A stretch of DNA of 64,000 bases from Fuerstiella sp. (GCA_022843805.1 JALHMY010000007.1:62001-126000); one strand, 5' to 3'; shown: positions 35,735 through 45,164, counted from the first letter of the stretch. Numbers and translations are program-made. The notes: generated by a model from the sequence alone, not told the origin.

Positions 35735-36582
35735 GCCACGCGGGTCTTGTGGGGCTGGGACTGCTGGGCAGTGCCATGGCCGAAAGGCTGCTTCAGGCGG
35801 GTCACACGCTGACGGGATATGACATCAGTGAATCAGCCCGGCAGTCCTTCGAACGAAACGGCGGCAATACGGCTGACTCAGTGCGGCGTGTCTTCGAAGA
35901 GTGCAGTGTCGTTGTTATCAGTCTTCCGGACAGTCAGATTGTTCGATCTGTCATGACAGAAGCGATGCCTGCCCTCAGTGGTCAGCTGGTGATCGATACA
36001 ACAACAGGGGATCCGCAGGATTCGGCGGATCTTGGTCGCATGCTTGCCGAACATGGTTCGCGGTATGTGGACGCGACCGTTCTTGGATCCAGCGAGCAGA
36101 CACGCCAGGGACAGGTGGTTGTCATGGCGGGTGGCACCGATGAAGCATGGCAGCAGGCACTGCCATGGCTCACTTGTTTCTCTTTCCGGCAGTTTCATAC
36201 CGGGGGCTGCGGAAGCGGGGCAACTGCAAAGCTCATCGTGAATCTTGTCCTTGGACTGAATCGCGCTGTACTGGCTGAAGGGCTGAACCTTGCAGAACAG
36301 TGCGGCGTTAATCTCCCCATGATCCTGGAAATTCTGAAATCCGGGGCTGCCTATTCAAAAGTGATGGACATCAAGGGAGAAAAAATGATTTCCGCCGAAT
36401 TCTCACCACAGGCACGTCTGAATCAGCATTGGAAGGATGTGCGTCTGATTCTGGATCTGGGCGCTCAGCATGCTGCTCGCCTGCCATTGAGTGAAGTGCA
36501 CGAAGGTCTGTTGCGGCGAGCATCTGAACTTGGATTCGGGGACATGGATAATAGTGCCATCATTCGTGCTTTTCAGTCCTGA
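35731..36582 (+). CDS. NAD(P)-dependent beta-hydroxyacid dehydrogenase
   Basis: 283 residues, typical of 3-hydroxyisobutyrate / tartronate-semialdehyde reductase-like enzymes. N-terminal Rossmann motif GLGLLGSAMAERLLQAGH (GxGxxG-like), the substrate-binding DTTTGDPQDS (in place of DxSTxxP), and the catalytic Lys region GSGATAKLIVNLVLGLNRAVLAEGLNLAE. The 4 bp overlap with the MFS gene implies translational coupling and suggests that the transporter's substrate or a derivative is this enzyme's substrate. Confidence 0.9.
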   Translation: MSHAGLVGLGLLGSAMAERLLQAGHTLTGYDISESARQSFERNGGNTADSVRRVFEECSVVVISLPDSQIVRSVMTEAMPALSGQLVIDTTTGDPQDSADLGRMLAEHGSRYVDATVLGSSEQTRQGQVVVMAGGTDEAWQQALPWLTCFSFRQFHTGGCGSGATAKLIVNLVLGLNRAVLAEGLNLAEQCGVNLPMILEILKSGAAYSKVMDIKGEKMISAEFSPQARLNQHWKDVRLILDLGAQHAARLPLSEVHEGLLRRASELGFGDMDNSAIIRAFQS

Positions 36583-36658
36583 TGCTGATCGATCAGTTTG
36601 ATTCAGCCTCTGGTTTGATTCGTCTGCTCATCGCGTCTCGCAGGAAAGTCTCTGCCGC

Positions 36659-37639
36659 ATGCAAAAAGTATCGCAGGTTGTTCTGGGGCGAACGGGAATT
36701 ACTGTATCACGTCTGGCTTTCGGGGCCGGACCGGTTTCCGGACTGATGACTGGCGATGATCAGGAACTTCAGGATCAGGCCGTCGCCCGAGCTCTTGCCT
36801 GTGGAATCAACTGGTTCGATACGGCACCCGGTTACGGTGCCGGACGCTCAGAGCTCAGTTTGGGTCGCGCACTGAAGAAAGCGTCCGCTGAACAGGCACC
36901 TGCGACCTTTCACATTGCGACCAAGGTTCGGCTGCAGCCGGACAGCACCACCGATATTCGAACGCAGATACTGACCGGTGTGGAGCAGAGTCTTGAACGC
37001 CTGCAGGTCTCCTCCGTCAGTCTGCTGCAGCTGCACAATGGAATGACCAGGGCAGGAAACGATGAACCGTTCTCAGTGAGCGTTGAGGACATTCTAAAGA
37101 AGGATGGAGTGGTTGCCGTGTTTCATGAGCTGAAGACTCAGGGGCTGGTGCGAGCAACCGGCCTGACCGGAACAGGAGATGCGGAGTCAATGCGGCGAGT
37201 CATCCTTTCGGGCGAATTCGACACCATCCAGCTTCCGTACAATGTTCTGAATCCCAGTGCCGGTCAGGAAATGCCCTTAGATTTTACCGAGCGCAATTAT
37301 GGAAACATTCTTGCGGACGCGGGTCGGATGAATATGGGTGCGTTCGCCATTCGAGTCTTTGCGGCAGGTGCCGTTATGGGAGATCCACCGAGTGCACATA
37401 CTCTGAAGACCCCCTTTTTTCCACTGGATCTGTATGAGAGAGATTCGAAGCAGGCGGCCGAGCTGATGCAGATTCAGCCGAATGAGAATCCACGTAAACG
37501 AGCTCTGAGATTTGCTTTGTCGCACCCATGCATTCATTCCGCGATTATCGGATTTGGTCGGGCATCTCATGTTGATGACACCGCTCGGATGGTCACTGAA
37601 ACCGTGGACGAAGCAGACGACGAACAAACAGGAACCTGA
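36659..37639 (+). CDS. Aldo/keto reductase
   Basis: 326 residues. AKR TIM barrel with catalytic tetrad Asp54, Tyr59 (FDTAPGYG), Lys89 (IATKVRL) and His126 (LLQLHNG). The cofactor end is less conserved (HSAIIGFGRASHVDD), as in the L-fucose/galactose dehydrogenase-type branch. AGGAAAG lies about 10 nt before ATG. It follows the dehydrogenase by 76 bp on the same strand, so one transcript with MFS and HIBADH-like genes is likely. Confidence 0.9.
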   Translation: MQKVSQVVLGRTGITVSRLAFGAGPVSGLMTGDDQELQDQAVARALACGINWFDTAPGYGAGRSELSLGRALKKASAEQAPATFHIATKVRLQPDSTTDIRTQILTGVEQSLERLQVSSVSLLQLHNGMTRAGNDEPFSVSVEDILKKDGVVAVFHELKTQGLVRATGLTGTGDAESMRRVILSGEFDTIQLPYNVLNPSAGQEMPLDFTERNYGNILADAGRMNMGAFAIRVFAAGAVMGDPPSAHTLKTPFFPLDLYERDSKQAAELMQIQPNENPRKRALRFALSHPCIHSAIIGFGRASHVDDTARMVTETVDEADDEQTGT

Positions 37640-38318
37640 GTGTCAGCAGGAAACGCATTAGATAACGGACACCAGGTTCGTGGCCACAGGAAGATGCTAT
37701 CATGCACTCACGATCGCGTCCCGGGTTCATCACGCAATCAGTTGCCCGCGAGCTTGTTATCCCGGGCTTCGGAAGGGAGTAGTGGGCAGAAAAATTTTTG
37801 GGCAGAAAAATGAATCGCTGTTAAATGGCAGGTGTGGGGCGAGTTCATCTGCCGACGCCCTGAGGAGACTCTGACAGAGACTCCGTGAATTCTGTCCAAA
37901 TTTTTTTGCCCAAAAATTTTTCTGCCAAAAAGGGTGCTGCTCGATTTGCCAGCGTCAAGCTCAGCAGAGGCTCTCTGACCGTTTCCCACTGACGGAATCA
38001 CAAATTCAGCGATTTCCGCCATTCCTTTTCCCGAATGACCGACAGCTCAGCAAAAGTCACGAAAAATTTCTGCCCCGTTTTTGACCTCAATTTGGCTGGC
38101 TGAGAAATAACGACGGTCCCCGGGCAGGCGAGTGACTGGCAAGATCACCAAACATACCAGCGGTAAGCCGCTGTTTTGTTGGCTCACAGCAAAAATAACG
38201 TCTTGCTCTGCAGAAACACATTGGAGTAACTTGAAAGCACGAAACTGAAAGCCAGCTTTTTTATTCGTATCCGGACTTTCCAACCGTAAATCCTGAGTCT
38301 GATGGTGATCCAGACACT
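37640..38318. other. Non-coding region with inverted repeats
   Basis: About 680 bp upstream of the giant protease. It contains the inverted repeat described separately (37785-37926) and a related fragment near 38062-38076. No convincing gene: the small ORFs here read through the repeats. The downstream part (38080-38318) presumably has the protease promoter, but no clear box was seen. Confidence 0.6.
37785..37926. repeat. 26 bp inverted repeat element
   Basis: Arms 37785-37810 and 37901-37926 are complementary at 25 of 26 positions; the left arm itself holds two copies of GGCAGAAAAA. They enclose 90 bp without an ORF. A partial relative (AAAAATTTCTGCCCC) is at 38062-38076. This could be a MITE-like or hairpin-RNA-forming element. 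It lies between the end of the aldo/keto reductase gene and the protease gene. Confidence 0.8.
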
Positions 38319-41300
38319 ATGCGAGCACGAAATTTCGGTAAATGTCGACGCACACGACGTTCATTGGCAATGACAGTCGTGGATTCTCTGGAAAGCCGTC
38401 TGGTACTGACAATTCAGCCAATGTCGTCTGTTTCAGCTCTGTTGCACGCATCCGTTGCGGAGATTTCAGATTCAGCTCAGTCTGGGGTGGGAGCGACTGA
38501 TGAAAGGGGCCATTCGATCTCTGAAGATCAGGAAGCCGATGCGCTGGAACGATTGTTCAGCGAACAATCCGGCATGGGAATCAACTCACTGGTGTCGAGC
38601 AATTCTGGTCCAGACATATTGACCGGGTTGAACATCAATACTCTGGTTGGGGCTGACCGATTCTATCAGGCTGGTTTCACCGGTTCAGACGCTGTGGTCG
38701 GCAATATTGAAGCGGGGCATATCTGGAACGGCCATGAATCGCTGGCGCATGTGACGACTTATGTTCATGATACTCAGAGCCCAGGTCCGCAGACCGGTGA
38801 ATTTGATCGTCATGCGACGTGGGTTGGGATGATCCTGGGAGGTCGTGAGACATCTGACGGCAATTCATGGCAGCAGGGGATTGCGCCCGGCGCAAGTCTG
38901 ATATCCGGAGCGATTGGGACGCAGTGGGTTGGGGGACCTTACACTTTGGCGTTCAACTACAACGAATCCACATTCATCACTCCGTATCGGACGATGATGA
39001 TCAGTGGTGTGGGACCAGCTCAGCAGACAGCAGATGTCATTAACAGTAGCTGGTCAGGGAACGATACGACAGGATCGGCGAATGGGCTGTATTCCCGCGG
39101 TGTGGATGCGCTGGTCAGTCAGTCTGGAAAGGCGGTTGTCTTTTCCGCAGGAAATACGGGCGACAGCTCAAATACTGTGGGAGGACCTGCGGCTGGTTAT
39201 AACGTGATCACTGTTGCGTCGCTTGGACAGGACACAGATTCCGTACCGTATCAGACGGTTTCCTCATTCAGCAGCCGGGGATTGAATGATCTGTTCATTC
39301 CGCTTGTCAGTCGCCCTGCGAACGTAAGCGACCCGGCTCAGGGAAGTCTGATTCCGGGTGTTCGGGCCGTCATTGATATTTCTGCCCCGGGGCAGAATCT
39401 GACGAGCGCACTTTATGGGGGCCTGACCGGTGGAAATCTGGGAGGCACCGATTCAACGTCAGGCAGTTCCACACAGTACAGCAGCAATATTCAGGGCACG
39501 AGTTTTGCTTCTCCTGTCGTTGCAGGCGGATTGACGCTGATGGCCGATGCCGCACGCTCCACCTTTGGGGGCGGTACAATGGCACTGGACGGACGGGTCA
39601 GCAAGTCGATACTGCAGACTTCGGCGAGTAAGAATCCGGGCTGGAGCAATCATCAGCTGATGTCAGGCGATGTCATCACCACAACACAGTCGCTGGATGC
39701 CGCGAGTGGTGCCGGTATATTGAATCTGGAAAATGCGTTCGACGTTCTGCTCACCGGTACGGCAGACGTTGCGGGGCAGGGTGGGGGAAATATCGGAACC
39801 AGAGGATGGGATTTTGGCCGAGTCACACAGAATCAGGCCAGCGACTATTACATTCAAAATGTACTGCCCGCCGGCTCTGAGTTCAGCGCAACGCTCAACT
39901 GGTTCGTTGACCGTTCGATTGATGTTGCCGGTGAGACATCCGAAGTCAGTTTTGACGATCTGAATCTGGAGATCTGGCTGGCAAGTGGCGGCAGTGCTGT
40001 TCGAAAAGTGGCCGAATCAGTCAGCCTGTACAACACAACCGAGCATCTGCATTTTTCCGTACCGGAAACTGCTGAATACATGATTCGGGTGAGCTGGGCG
40101 GGGGAGCACTGGGATTTTGCCAGCGATGCCAACTGGGAAGATTTTGGCTTGTCGTGGTCAGCCACGGGACTGATTGACGGCGGAATCCCGGCAGCCATCA
40201 GTGCGGCCTCAGATATCCTGCTGGCATCTGCCGATGATCAGATCATCACGGTTCGTTTTGCCGATGACACTGCGATTGTATGGTCAGATATCGGAACGGG
40301 AGATATTCGCATCCACGGTCCGAATGGCTTCAGTGAAACGGCAGTCCTGCATTCCGTAACACCTTCAGTCAACAGTTCTCTGATTGCCGCCACTTATCTG
40401 GTTTCAGCACCTTCCGGAGTATGGAATTCGGATGTGGAAGGTGTCTATACAATTGAACTGCTTGCCGATCAGGTACACGATCAGGCCGGAAACGCGGTTC
40501 CTGCCGGTATACTCGGCAGTTTTAAGGTAGAGATTGCGGATCCCCTGGGACCTGATGGATTCGGATATGTTGCCGTTCCGGTAACACATGGGTTTGAAGA
40601 CATCAGTCAGACCGGACTGCCCATCCTGCATGGAGTTGACGACGATGCGGCCCTGATTTCTGATGCTGCGCTGGGCGATTTTCAGTTCTCATTCTATGGC
40701 ACGACGTACTCATCGCTGTTTGTCAGTACAAATGGCCTGATTACGTTCGGAACACCTGGTACTCTGGCGGGCAACAGCGATCTGACCGCCAGTCCGGTTC
40801 AGGCTGCCATTGCCGTTTTATGGGATGATTTGTCGACATACGGATTGGATGCTCGCATTTTCTGGCAGGTGATGGGAAGCGGCCCGACTCAGCGACTCAT
40901 CATTCAATGGAATCAGATTCAGTATCTGGACGCCGCGGGAGAGATTACCTTTCAGGCAGTTCTCAGTTCGTTTGATGGCAGCATTCAGATTAATTATCGG
41001 GACCTTGATGGCGGCGACGCCCAGCAGGATCAGGGGCGATCGGCCACTGTGGGAATTCGCAATTCCGGACCACAGGGAAACCAGCGGCTTCTGGCTGGCT
41101 TTAATCAGGGAAATACGCTGTATACCGGCAGCGGACGGAGTATTCGATTTCAGCAGCCCGCCTCACTGAATGTCAGTCTCAGTCTGAATACGGTTCGTGA
41201 AAACGCCGGCACGGTTACAGGTATCGTCACCCGACATAATTCTGATCCTGCTGTTCCGCTGATCGTGCGTCTGGCCAGTAATCATGTTTCTGCCACCGTA

Positions 41301-43070
41301 CCGCCTTCGGTCATTATTCCGGCCGGTCAGTTGTCGGCCAGCTTTTCGGTCACACTGCAGGATGACACCGATGTGGATGGATCCCTGGAAATTATCGTCA
41401 GTGCTGTGGCAACTGGTATGGATGAGGCAGCGGACGTGCTTCAGGTTCTTGACGATGAGTCGGCAGGGTTACAGATGATTGAAAGTGAGGGGCACACCAC
41501 GGTCAGTGAAGATCAGACTTCGGACACCGTTTCTCTTAAACTGTCAGCTCGCCCACTCAGTCCGGTCGTTGTCAGGCTCTCAGTTCCGGACAGTAGTGAG
41601 GCCATTGTGACGCCGACGACGATGACCTTCACCCCTGACAACTGGAATGTATTGCAGGTCGCAGTGCTGACTGGAATTGACGACACTCTTTATGACGGGC
41701 ATCAGTCCACATTGCTGAGAGCGACGGTCGACGCCAATGTCTCTGATGAGCGATTCAGGCAAATGCCCCCGGTTCAGGTCATGGTCACCAATCTCGACAA
41801 TGAGGCCCAGGCGCCGACAGTCAGCGGGCCTGCTGAGGACAATCGAACTGCGTTTCCTCTGATTGTCTGGTCGTCGGTACCTGGAGCTGTGAGTTACGAA
41901 GTCTGGCTGAGCCGTATCAGTCCTGATCCCGGGCGAATTGTTCTGCAGACAGTGGTCGGCACGTCACTGATGTCTCCTGTACCGCTGGGACTCGGTCGAT
42001 ACGGTGTCTGGGTTCGCGCCGTTATGCCAGGAGACCAGAGAACTCAGTGGAGCGTTCCAGGAGCGTTTTATGTGAACACCGCTCCGGTTCTTGCGCCAAT
42101 GGTCCGGCAGCAGGCAACGTATCGGCCGACACTCTCCTGGGCTGCACTTTCCGGGGCTGCGACGTATGAGATCTGGATCGACAATCGAACGACCGGTCAG
42201 TCCGCAATTGTGCGACAGGGAGGACTGAGAGGAACCAGTTATCAGGTTGCTGCACCTCTGCCACTGGGATCTTATCGAGTCTGGCTGCGGGGGGCGGACG
42301 GCACGGGTCGCCCCGGAGCATGGTCCGTGGCTCGTGAATTTGACGTCTCCGTAGCGCCGCAGATCATCGGTCCGGAATCATCCACGTTTGACAGTACGCC
42401 GACATTCCGGTGGAACGAAGTCAACGGTGCTTCTTCGTATCGACTTGTTCTGCAGGAATCAGTTTCACACGTTGTTCGTATCGATCAGATTGTTTTTATT
42501 ACTTCGATGACTCCGTCCGTCGAACTACCGGCCGGACAGTATGTGTGGTGGGTTCAGGCGCGAGGTTCAATGGGATTGTCAGGACTCTGGAGCGACATGT
42601 CCCGTGTGACGATTGGCGGACGTCCGCAGTTGACCAGCCCGTCTGGTCGTCAGACGAGCAGGCCTGTTTTTCGCTGGGATACCGTAGGCGGCGCAGCTGA
42701 ATACTCGGTCGCCATTCTCCGGCTTGACGCAGCGGGAACCTCGCTTCAGGCCGACCATATCATGACGAATGAGTATCGGGTATCGGGCGCACTCTCTGCA
42801 GGGCAGTACCGGGCATGGGTACGGGCGATCAGTCAGAATGGGCAGCTGAGCGTCTGGAGCGCCGGACTGGACTTTGTGGTGGTTGCTTCGACGGAGGCTG
42901 AAGTCCTGTTTACTGAGCCACTGGCTGACAACATGCGTGACTTGAACAGGCGACTGCGTTTTGCTGAGGAAGAGCGGATCTCGCAGCATCCTCTGGGGCC
43001 GTCTGTAGCTCTGGTTTATGAAGTTCCACCAGAATTCCCCCCAGGCGAAGCAGCTGATGTACCCGTGTAA
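38319..43070 (+). CDS. Giant exported subtilase-like protein with Calx-beta and Fn3-like domains
   Basis: 1583 residues. N-terminal RRTRRSLAMTVVDSLESRLVLT (about 10-31) is the planctomycete LEPR/LESR-type export motif. An S8 (subtilisin) domain spans about 100-460: His165 (DRHATWVG), Asn279 (SAGNTG), nucleophile Ser395 (GTSFASPV). However, the position of the catalytic Asp (usually DTG) reads NIEAG, giving Glu131. Next come a beta-rich module (about 500-640) and a module with VSTNGLITFG (about 740-940). Two Calx-beta-like domains (about 948-1165) follow, then four Fn3-like repeats (about 1165-1540) with matching GAVSYEVWLSR / GAATYEIWIDN / ASSYRLVLQES / AAEYSVAILR strands. Likely anchored or released outside the cell; may be a protease or an adhesin derived from one. 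The 3' end overlaps a convergent gene by 161 bp. Confidence 0.85.
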   Translation: MRARNFGKCRRTRRSLAMTVVDSLESRLVLTIQPMSSVSALLHASVAEISDSAQSGVGATDERGHSISEDQEADALERLFSEQSGMGINSLVSSNSGPDILTGLNINTLVGADRFYQAGFTGSDAVVGNIEAGHIWNGHESLAHVTTYVHDTQSPGPQTGEFDRHATWVGMILGGRETSDGNSWQQGIAPGASLISGAIGTQWVGGPYTLAFNYNESTFITPYRTMMISGVGPAQQTADVINSSWSGNDTTGSANGLYSRGVDALVSQSGKAVVFSAGNTGDSSNTVGGPAAGYNVITVASLGQDTDSVPYQTVSSFSSRGLNDLFIPLVSRPANVSDPAQGSLIPGVRAVIDISAPGQNLTSALYGGLTGGNLGGTDSTSGSSTQYSSNIQGTSFASPVVAGGLTLMADAARSTFGGGTMALDGRVSKSILQTSASKNPGWSNHQLMSGDVITTTQSLDAASGAGILNLENAFDVLLTGTADVAGQGGGNIGTRGWDFGRVTQNQASDYYIQNVLPAGSEFSATLNWFVDRSIDVAGETSEVSFDDLNLEIWLASGGSAVRKVAESVSLYNTTEHLHFSVPETAEYMIRVSWAGEHWDFASDANWEDFGLSWSATGLIDGGIPAAISAASDILLASADDQIITVRFADDTAIVWSDIGTGDIRIHGPNGFSETAVLHSVTPSVNSSLIAATYLVSAPSGVWNSDVEGVYTIELLADQVHDQAGNAVPAGILGSFKVEIADPLGPDGFGYVAVPVTHGFEDISQTGLPILHGVDDDAALISDAALGDFQFSFYGTTYSSLFVSTNGLITFGTPGTLAGNSDLTASPVQAAIAVLWDDLSTYGLDARIFWQVMGSGPTQRLIIQWNQIQYLDAAGEITFQAVLSSFDGSIQINYRDLDGGDAQQDQGRSATVGIRNSGPQGNQRLLAGFNQGNTLYTGSGRSIRFQQPASLNVSLSLNTVRENAGTVTGIVTRHNSDPAVPLIVRLASNHVSATVPPSVIIPAGQLSASFSVTLQDDTDVDGSLEIIVSAVATGMDEAADVLQVLDDESAGLQMIESEGHTTVSEDQTSDTVSLKLSARPLSPVVVRLSVPDSSEAIVTPTTMTFTPDNWNVLQVAVLTGIDDTLYDGHQSTLLRATVDANVSDERFRQMPPVQVMVTNLDNEAQAPTVSGPAEDNRTAFPLIVWSSVPGAVSYEVWLSRISPDPGRIVLQTVVGTSLMSPVPLGLGRYGVWVRAVMPGDQRTQWSVPGAFYVNTAPVLAPMVRQQATYRPTLSWAALSGAATYEIWIDNRTTGQSAIVRQGGLRGTSYQVAAPLPLGSYRVWLRGADGTGRPGAWSVAREFDVSVAPQIIGPESSTFDSTPTFRWNEVNGASSYRLVLQESVSHVVRIDQIVFITSMTPSVELPAGQYVWWVQARGSMGLSGLWSDMSRVTIGGRPQLTSPSGRQTSRPVFRWDTVGGAAEYSVAILRLDAAGTSLQADHIMTNEYRVSGALSAGQYRAWVRAISQNGQLSVWSAGLDFVVVASTEAEVLFTEPLADNMRDLNRRLRFAEEERISQHPLGPSVALVYEVPPEFPPGEAADVPV

Positions 43071-43725
43071 ACCAGAGTTCACGCTGCCAGGTTAATCCTA
43101 CGTTGTCGCAGGCTGACCGAAGTTCCTGCCGACTGAATGTTCGACATTTCCATGTATGACTTGTCAGCAGTCCGGACAGGGAGTCTTCGGTTGCGAGAAG
43201 AAGAACAACACCGCCAGGTTTGAGAACACGAGCGAATTCCGAGAGGCCCGGGAGCGGATCGGGGATATGTTCAAGGACATACCCGCAGGTGATGCAGTCA
43301 AATGATGCATCCCTGAAGGGCATCTGCATCATATCGGCTGCAACGAACACTGGGCGGGGGGAATCCAGTCGTTCGCGTGCTCGTCTGAGCATTTCGGCAG
43401 ACAGGTCAAAACCAACAATTTCTGCTTCCGGCCGGGCTGTTTTCAACAGGTGTCGAATGATTTGGCCGGCTCCGGAACCCACGTCCAGAATTCGGCTGAA
43501 TCGTGACGCATCGAAACGGCCTGAACGAAAGAGAGCGCCCATGAGCGGTTCGTGCAGCGAGATAATGCTGCTGAATTTCAGCACTGCACCTCGCGGTCCA
43601 TCGTACAGTTTCCTGACGGAAGACTGATATTGTGTCAGGCTCTGGCGTTTAATTCCTCGAAACTCCGCCAGTTTGCGGACTTGCGCTTTAGCGCCCTTCT
43701 TCAGGTTCCTGACCGCGTTTTTCAC
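42910..43725 (-). CDS. SAM-dependent methyltransferase (class I)
   Basis: 271 residues from a GTG start at 43725. Class I methyltransferase fold: motif I ILDVGSGAGQIIRHLL, acidic loop VGFDLSAEML, motif II region FDCITCGYVLEHIPDP and motif III LKPGGVVLLLATED. Similar enzymes methylate quinone precursors or small hydroxylated compounds; nothing nearby narrows it. The family ends around residue 240 (GILVELHK); the last 30 residues (rich in Ala, Ser, Cys) are read through the antisense 3' end of the protease gene (161 bp overlap), so the stop at 42910 may be a consequence of lost native sequence. Start and core are reliable. Confidence 0.85.
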   Translation of the reverse strand: MKNAVRNLKKGAKAQVRKLAEFRGIKRQSLTQYQSSVRKLYDGPRGAVLKFSSIISLHEPLMGALFRSGRFDASRFSRILDVGSGAGQIIRHLLKTARPEAEIVGFDLSAEMLRRARERLDSPRPVFVAADMMQMPFRDASFDCITCGYVLEHIPDPLPGLSEFARVLKPGGVVLLLATEDSLSGLLTSHTWKCRTFSRQELRSACDNVGLTWQRELWFTRVHQLLRLGGILVELHKPELQTAPEDAARSALPQQNAVACSSHACCQPVAQ

Positions 43726-44157
43726 TCTTGTCTCATCCGAATCAGCGTCGAGGAGAGAATCCGATGGCCGGTGGCAATCGGGCTTGAAAGCAAGATCGAC
43801 ATTTTTGTTGAAGAATAATCAAAACGCAGTCAGAGAATTTGCAGAGTTTCGTGTGCCTGCGCCATAAAAACTGATGCTACCGTGCAAATGGCTAAACGGA
43901 AAGCGTTGAAATGCAGGAAAGACTGACAGACCAGAATCCGGTAAAGTTGAGGTCATGAGGAAAAACGCCTTTCAGTGAGGAAGTTGTTGGGCAGATGCCA
44001 CTCAAACTTGAGATTTATCTGCCAAACCGCCATGATTGTCGTTACCGACCGATGAATACCGATGAATTCTGTGTATGGTCGTTCATCGGTTTTGTGTACT
44101 CTTATTTCAATTTGATCGTCACGTGTGGCCCTTTGAAAGTGAGCAGGAGAAAAAGCA
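43726..44157. other. Intergenic region with one weak hairpin
   Basis: About 430 bp. It contains a perfect 9 bp inverted repeat ACCGATGAA / TTCATCGGT (44058-44066 with 44082-44090, 15 nt loop) about 70 nt upstream of the phosphatase start, followed by TTTGTG. This may be part of the leader or a weak terminator. The 146-residue minus ORF overlapping it was not accepted. Confidence 0.4.
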
Positions 44158-44661
44158 GTGAGCGTCGGAACCGAACGTACTGACGCTGTACTGAGAATCC
44201 TGTTTGTCTGTACCGGGAATACGTGCCGCAGCCCCATGGCTGAGGCGATTTTTCGACGTTTGGCGGCAGAAAAGCTGAATTGTCGTGAGTGGGAGTTGCG
44301 AGAGCGGGGAATTGACGTGTTCTCGGCGGGAGTGGCCGCTGCGGAGAACTTTCCTGCATCCCGGGAAGCAATTGACGTTCTGAGTGAATACAATCTGGAT
44401 CTGTCGCAGCATCTGAGTCAGCAGGTCACCTCTCGAATGCTGGAGGAATCCGCCTGCGTACTGGCGATGACATCACGACATTTGAACTTGCTTTGCGAAG
44501 CCAGGCCAGATCTGGCAGACCGTTTTTTTCTGCTGGATCGGACGGGGAATGACATTTCTGACCCGATCGGCAGTGGCATCGAAACTTATCGTGAATGTGT
44601 CCGGGAATTGACCGACAACCTTCGAGTCTGGGTCGATGAATTGTTTCAGAAAGAATCCTGA
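44158..44661 (+). CDS. Low-molecular-weight phosphatase, probable protein-arginine phosphatase type
   Basis: 167 residues from GTG 44158 with SD AGGAGA 8 nt upstream. LMW-PTP fold: P-loop CTGNTCRS (Cys18, Arg24) and general acid Asp135 in DISDPIG. The residue at position 22 in the P-loop is Thr, as in YwlE (Thr11), where it favours phospho-arginine; tyrosine phosphatases usually have Ile there (CLGNICRS). This suggests a protein-arginine phosphatase. A gene for the McsB kinase is not in this window. It is followed by rpiB at 5 bp, the same neighbour order as in Bacillus (ywlE-ywlF). Confidence 0.88.
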   Translation: MSVGTERTDAVLRILFVCTGNTCRSPMAEAIFRRLAAEKLNCREWELRERGIDVFSAGVAAAENFPASREAIDVLSEYNLDLSQHLSQQVTSRMLEESACVLAMTSRHLNLLCEARPDLADRFFLLDRTGNDISDPIGSGIETYRECVRELTDNLRVWVDELFQKES

Positions 44662-44666
44662 CCGCC

Positions 44667-45164
44667 ATGAAAATTGGTATTGCGAGTGACCACCGGGGTC
44701 TTCAAATGAAGAACCGGATGCTGCAGCTGCTGGGGTCTGTTGACAATGTGGAAAGCACTGTCGACTACGGACCGCAGGACGTTCAGAGTGTGGACTACCC
44801 GGACTTTGCGGCGATGGTGGCTAAGGGAGTATCGTCGGGAGAGGTTGATCGAGGAATTCTGATCTGCGGGACAGGCATCGGAATGTGCATTACCGCGAAT
44901 AAGTTTAGCGGAGTGCGTGCCGCCACCTGTCATGACAGTGTCACGGCTGAGTACAGCCGTTTGCACAACGATACGAATGTGTTGTGTTTATCCGCGGATC
45001 AGCTGAGTGATCAGCTGGCCGATCAGATCGTTCGCATCTGGCTGAAAACGGAATTTGAACAGGGCCGTCATGCTCGCCGCCTGCAGAAAATCGCTGATCT
45101 GGAAAAAGAGATCGCTGCCAGTGCGCACGGAGCGGACGCCGTTCGAAAGTCAGACGGTTGCTAG
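44667..45164 (+). CDS. rpiB: Ribose-5-phosphate isomerase B
   Basis: 165 residues. RpiB/LacAB family; interconverts ribose-5-P and ribulose-5-P. Signature: MKIGIASDHRG (Asp8, His9), VDYPDFAAMVAKGV, and the catalytic Cys67 loop LICGTGIGMCITANKFSGVRAA, plus HNDTNVLCLSADQ. The last 15 residues (AHGADAVRKSDGC) lack family conservation. The stop TAG abuts the left end of the MITE-like repeat at 45164. It is 5 bp downstream of the phosphatase gene, an operon partner. Confidence 0.95.
   Translation: MKIGIASDHRGLQMKNRMLQLLGSVDNVESTVDYGPQDVQSVDYPDFAAMVAKGVSSGEVDRGILICGTGIGMCITANKFSGVRAATCHDSVTAEYSRLHNDTNVLCLSADQLSDQLADQIVRIWLKTEFEQGRHARRLQKIADLEKEIAASAHGADAVRKSDGC

Noticed and set aside
43953-44393. 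146-codon minus ORF over the phosphatase start
   Set aside because: Overlaps the LMW phosphatase coding region and shows no conserved pattern.
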